Origin: Planctomycetaceae bacterium
GTDB lineage: Bacteria > Planctomycetota > Planctomycetia > Planctomycetales > Planctomycetaceae
DNA: 5,362 nucleotides
Direction: 5' to 3'
Assembly: GCA_015487825.1 (NCBI GenBank)
Contig: WFOZ01000133.1
Span: 1-5,362, forward strand
The position numbers and the translations under genes were made by a program. Shown piece by piece: positions 5,263 to 5,362 of this stretch (within the stretch, counting starts at the first letter, position 1; each line of letters opens with the position of its first letter). A model generated the notes under the pieces. It was not told the origin of the DNA, ran no database searches, and saw only the letters and a program-made list of their open reading frames with translations.

Positions 5263-5362
5263 AGTTTGTGGGCGCTGGTACGGGTTAGTGAACGTTGGGA
5301 ATTTGTTCCCTTCGATCGTCCTTGGAGGATTTGCCTTCGTCGGAGCCGGGTGTCGGTCACTC
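5249..5362 (+). CDS. Possible start of a lipoprotein gene, cut off by the window end
   Basis: An open frame of 38 codons runs to the edge from TTG 5249, which follows an in-frame TGA. It has a basic N-region (KFPKVCGRWYG), a hydrophobic stretch and then VLGGFAFVGAGCRSL, which resembles a lipoprotein signal peptide with Cys at position 35 as the lipidated residue. The -3 residue of the lipobox is Gly rather than Leu or Val, so the match is imperfect. The start is uncertain: TTG 5249 has a G run only 3 nt upstream, and GTG 5288 would give a shorter signal peptide with no clear ribosome site. A competing frame from ATG 5236 is also open to the edge but has no signal-like character. If real, the protein would be exported and anchored to a membrane. 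The mature part is not visible, so no function can be given. Confidence 0.4.
   Translation, partial: MKFPKVCGRWYGLVNVGNLFPSIVLGGFAFVGAGCRSL

Noticed and set aside
5136..5360. Minus-strand ORF at the right edge
   Set aside because: It overlaps the end of the Cys/His protein and the lipoprotein-like frame, and shows only low-complexity basic sequence with no ribosome site or domain.
5236..5362. ATG-started plus-strand frame at the right edge (begins LGVIEVPQSLW after the start)
   Set aside because: It stays open to the edge, but it lacks a ribosome site and any motif; the overlapping TTG frame has a signal-peptide pattern. It remains the main alternative.

Overview
This window most likely comes from a planctomycete, though it contains no rRNA or other marker gene to prove it. 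The inference rests on two family-level resemblances recalled from memory. One is the small Hx5CxxC protein at 4757-5170, whose CPxRxELGxFLL...YIxFHLxxVGCxYC core is common in planctomycete genomes. The other is a broken tail reading FKLYSVGPDGKDD at 3388-3510, a C-terminal signature I associate with planctomycete pseudopilin-like proteins. Moderate GC, GTG/TTG start candidates and weak Shine-Dalgarno sequences fit this. No mobile element, tRNA, rRNA or CRISPR array was seen.

Layout. Positions 2-781 (+) hold the 3' part of an ABC-2 type ATPase whose Walker A end lies outside the window. It converges on a minus-strand block that reads, in transcription order, tandem-GNAT acetyltransferase (4503-3514), Fpr-type ferredoxin/flavodoxin-NADP reductase (3075-2137) and inositol-3-phosphate synthase (2038-830). 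The reductase and the synthase are 98 bp apart and may be cotranscribed. The acetyltransferase is separated from the reductase by 438 bp. That gap holds a broken gene tail directly behind the acetyltransferase stop, then a putative reductase promoter with a 16-bp dyad on its -10 box, then a leader hairpin. Divergent from the acetyltransferase, on the plus strand, is the small cysteine/histidine protein, probably a zinc-binding anti-sigma-like regulator. A possible lipoprotein gene begins at the right edge and is cut off.

Most interesting parts. (1) The leader of the small regulator stacks a 16-bp dyad, a perfect TATAAT, a 17-bp inverted repeat, a GGAGGG motif and an eight-codon mini-ORF whose TGA overlaps the gene's ATG (ATGA). 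This looks like a compact control region with possible translational coupling. (2) The dyads at the reductase and regulator promoters share the outer pattern TACA-N8-TGTA. (3) A relic of another gene follows the acetyltransferase in the same frame. (4) An inositol-phosphate synthase sits near a tandem GNAT with MshD-like architecture, which raises a weak, testable question about inositol-linked metabolites. The window does not prove any dedicated new system.
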